NCBI RefSeq assembly: GCF_001667075.1
Contig: NZ_LZIL01000005.1
Span: 91,283 to 155,282 of the forward strand
Origin: Mycobacterium sp. 852014-52450_SCH5900713
Lineage (GTDB): Bacteria > Actinomycetota > Actinomycetes > Mycobacteriales > Mycobacteriaceae
Reading direction: 5' to 3'
Length of the DNA: 64,000 bases
How positions within the stretch are numbered: position 1 is the first letter of the stretch; every line of letters starts with the position of its first letter. A model generated the notes under the pieces. That model was not told the DNA's origin. It saw only the letters and a program-made list of their open reading frames with translations, and searched no databases. Position numbers and translations under genes: made by a program. Shown here one piece after another: positions 62,358 through 64,000 of this stretch.

Positions 62358-63329
62358 ATGCGAGCTGCACGGGTGATTCGGCTGGACGGTCCGGACGCGG
62401 TCGAGGTGGCGGAGATCGACGAACCGTCGGGTGACGGCGTGGTCGTCGATGTGTACGCCGCCGGTGCCGCCTTCCCCGACGCCCTACTGACCCGGGGCCT
62501 GTACCAGTACCGCCCCGAGCCGCCGTTCGTGCTGGGAGCCGAGATCGCCGGTGTCGTGCGTTCGGCGCCGGATGGCGCACACGTGCGGGCCGGCGACCGG
62601 GTCGTCGGACTGACGATGCTGTCCGGCGGCATGGCCGAGGTCGCGATCCTGCAACCCGACCGGGTGTTCAAGCTCCCCGACAACGTCAGTTTCGAGGCGG
62701 GCGCCGGCCTGCTGTTCAACGACCTCACGGTGTACTTCGCCCTGACCGTGCGCGGCCGGCTGGCCCAGGGCGAGACGGTGCTGGTGCACGGCGCCGCCGG
62801 CGGCATCGGGACCTCGACGCTGCGGCTGGCATCGTTGCTCGGGGCGTCGCGCACCATCGCGGTCGTCAGCACCGAACAGAAGGCGGACGTCGCGACCGCC
62901 GCCGGGGCCACCGATGTGGTGCTGGCCGACGGGTTCAAGGACGCGGTCAAGGAGCTCACCGGCGGCCGCGGCGTCGACGTCGTGCTCGACCCGGTCGGCG
63001 GCGACCGGTTCACCGACTCGCTACGCTCGCTCGCCCCGGGCGGCCGGCTGCTGGTCGTGGGTTTCACCGGCGGCGACATCCCCACCGTGAAGGTGAACCG
63101 GTTGCTGCTCAACAACATTGACGTGGTCGGCGTGGGCTGGGGCGCCTGGACGGCGACGCATCCGAACGCGCTGGCCGAGCAGTGGGCCGGACTGGAGAAG
63201 TTGCTCGCCTCGGGTCAGTTGGCTCCGCCCAACCCTGAGGTCTATCCCCTGGACGACGCCGCCGCGGCGGTCGCGTCCCTGGAGAACCGCACCGCCAAGG
63301 GCAAGGTCGTGGTGCGCGTCCGCGACTGA
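62358..63329 (+). CDS. fadB4: quinone oxidoreductase FadB4
   Basis: A 323-residue NADPH-quinone-reductase-like MDR protein: PFVLGAEIAGVVRSAPDGAH, LFNDLTVYFALTVRGRL, VLVHGAAGGIGTSTLRLASL and VDVVLDPVGGDRFTDSLRSL. It corresponds to Rv3141, annotated fadB4, though the fold is an oxidoreductase and not a FadB hydratase/dehydrogenase. It lies on the fadE24-fadE23 side, so a role in the same lipid pathway is likely. Confidence 0.93.
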   Translation: MRAARVIRLDGPDAVEVAEIDEPSGDGVVVDVYAAGAAFPDALLTRGLYQYRPEPPFVLGAEIAGVVRSAPDGAHVRAGDRVVGLTMLSGGMAEVAILQPDRVFKLPDNVSFEAGAGLLFNDLTVYFALTVRGRLAQGETVLVHGAAGGIGTSTLRLASLLGASRTIAVVSTEQKADVATAAGATDVVLADGFKDAVKELTGGRGVDVVLDPVGGDRFTDSLRSLAPGGRLLVVGFTGGDIPTVKVNRLLLNNIDVVGVGWGAWTATHPNALAEQWAGLEKLLASGQLAPPNPEVYPLDDAAAAVASLENRTAKGKVVVRVRD

Positions 63330-63491
63330 CGCGATGGGCCGTTGATCGGCGACACATAAACGTCGGCGAAGACACGCCGAATCGGGTCGCAACGGATTAT
63401 GTCTCGCGGACGGCGCCGGCCCTTGTGCGGCACGGAAACAAAAAGTAATGTCACTTTCAGTTTTATCCGTCGTCCGAGCCGGAGGTCAGCC

Positions 63492-64000
63492 ATGGAATCC
63501 TTCGTCCACTTGCGAAAAGGGAAGACACCGCGCCGCCTGCACGCAGACCTCGACGGGCTCAAGGACGACGAGCTGGGCCGGGGCGGATTCACCGGACGCA
63601 CGGCGAACCTCTACCGCCGCCACGACCCCACCGCCTACCGGTCGGTCGGCCCGCTGCGCCCCGTCGACGTGCTGGCCGGCCAGCTCAAGCCCAGCGACGC
63701 CACCGACGCCGGCGGCGGTCCCCTGCTGATGTTCAGCAACGCCGACTGCCGAATCCTGTTGAGCCGCCGCCACGAGCCGATGCCGTTCTACACCCGCCAT
63801 GTCGACGGCGACCTGCTGTGCTTCGTCCACCAGGGCGCCGGCCTGATCGAAACGGAGTTCGGGCCACTGCGCTACTCCGACGGCGACTGGGTCTACATCC
63901 CGAAGGCGTGCCCCAGGCGCCCCGGGGCCGCCCGCGGCCCCCCCCGGGTGATGGGGGGGGCCGGCGGCCAGGTGGGGGGGGCGCCGGGCCCGCCGCGAAC
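63492..64000 (+). CDS. homogentisate 1,2-dioxygenase-like cupin protein, 3' truncated
   Basis: The start is well defined (GGAGG six bases before ATG). The visible part (LRKGKTPRRLHADLDGLKDD, NLYRRHDPTAYRSVGPLRPV, MLFSN-type MFSNADCRILLSRRHEPMP, FVHQGAGLIETEFGPLRYSD, GDWVYIPKA) matches the HmgA family, N-terminal cupin. From about base 63905 the frame turns to Pro/Gly/Arg repeats, reflecting degraded sequence and not a real protein end. Confidence 0.85.
   Translation, partial: MESFVHLRKGKTPRRLHADLDGLKDDELGRGGFTGRTANLYRRHDPTAYRSVGPLRPVDVLAGQLKPSDATDAGGGPLLMFSNADCRILLSRRHEPMPFYTRHVDGDLLCFVHQGAGLIETEFGPLRYSDGDWVYIPKACPRRPGAARGPPRVMGGAGGQVGGAPGPPR
63905..64000. other. low-complexity end, probably degraded contig-end sequence
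   Basis: The last ~95 bases contain only long C and G runs (up to eight) separated by short G+C words, and the HmgA-like reading frame loses family similarity exactly where they begin. This looks like read-end or assembly noise. Confidence 0.75.

Noticed and set aside
1..64000. CRISPR array or insertion sequence
   Set aside because: No regularly spaced repeats with unique spacers and no transposase with terminal inverted repeats are present; the only recombinases are the integrase and the serine recombinase of the element.

Overview
The window is high-G+C actinobacterial DNA from a slow-growing Mycobacterium. The tmRNA encodes the mycobacterial tag ADSHQRDYALAA. The gene order from pgm-crcB-crcB through ssrA-smpB-ftsX-ftsE-mscS-prfB-fprA to hisN-fadE24-fadE23-fadB4 follows the M. 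tuberculosis Rv3068c-Rv3141 segment, with insertions and losses. A glycosyltransferase of the glycopeptidolipid type next to a UDP-glucuronate decarboxylase suggests a member of, or near, the M. avium complex; species is not determinable by eye.

Bases 1 to about 14,620 are an integrated phage-like element that runs off the left edge. From the right it holds a tyrosine integrase and a divergently read regulator (plus strand). On the minus strand follow an excisionase-like protein, small early genes, a RepA/AAA-type helicase, an iteron-rich candidate origin, a small-terminase-like protein, a serine recombinase, a capsid-like protein with an inserted beta-rich domain, a metalloprotease-like protein, the large terminase and the start of another late gene. 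A phospholipase-D-like cargo gene sits between the integrase and tRNA-Ala(GGC), flanked by a 44-bp duplication of the integrase 3' end. No tail or lysis genes are recognised in the visible part, so it is either a prophage cut by the window or a capsid-encoding phage satellite.

Bases 14,772 to 29,600 are chromosomal: MFS transporter, phosphoglucomutase, two fluoride channels, MbtK-like acetyltransferase, F420-dependent oxidoreductases, an SOS-box-controlled 13E12 HNH gene and a CitE-like lyase. A stress cluster (ferritin-like, WGxxGxxG, hemerythrin) carries a sigma-F-like promoter for each gene. SelO and several small membrane proteins follow.

Bases 29,600 to 42,600 are rich in exported proteins: two DUF732 proteins, a sugar-nucleotide/glycosyltransferase/methyltransferase group, a universal stress protein, and five consecutive exported or lipoprotein enzymes or wall proteins (M15 peptidase, beta-lactamase-like hydrolase, PGRP amidase, C39-like protein, Thr/Pro-repeat protein) plus a cutinase.

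Bases 42,900 to 51,340 hold the conserved ssrA-smpB-ftsEX-mscS-prfB-fprA block. A nitric-oxide/hypoxia block follows (group III truncated haemoglobin, universal stress protein, quinol-dependent NO reductase, a Cys-rich membrane protein, a slipin), with two adjacent DosR-like boxes in the divergent promoter region. The right end carries hisN, the fadE24-fadE23 pair behind a perfect 20-bp palindrome, an aldo/keto reductase, an AcuI-type reductase, fadB4 and the start of a homogentisate-dioxygenase-like gene. The last ~95 bases look like degraded end-of-contig sequence.
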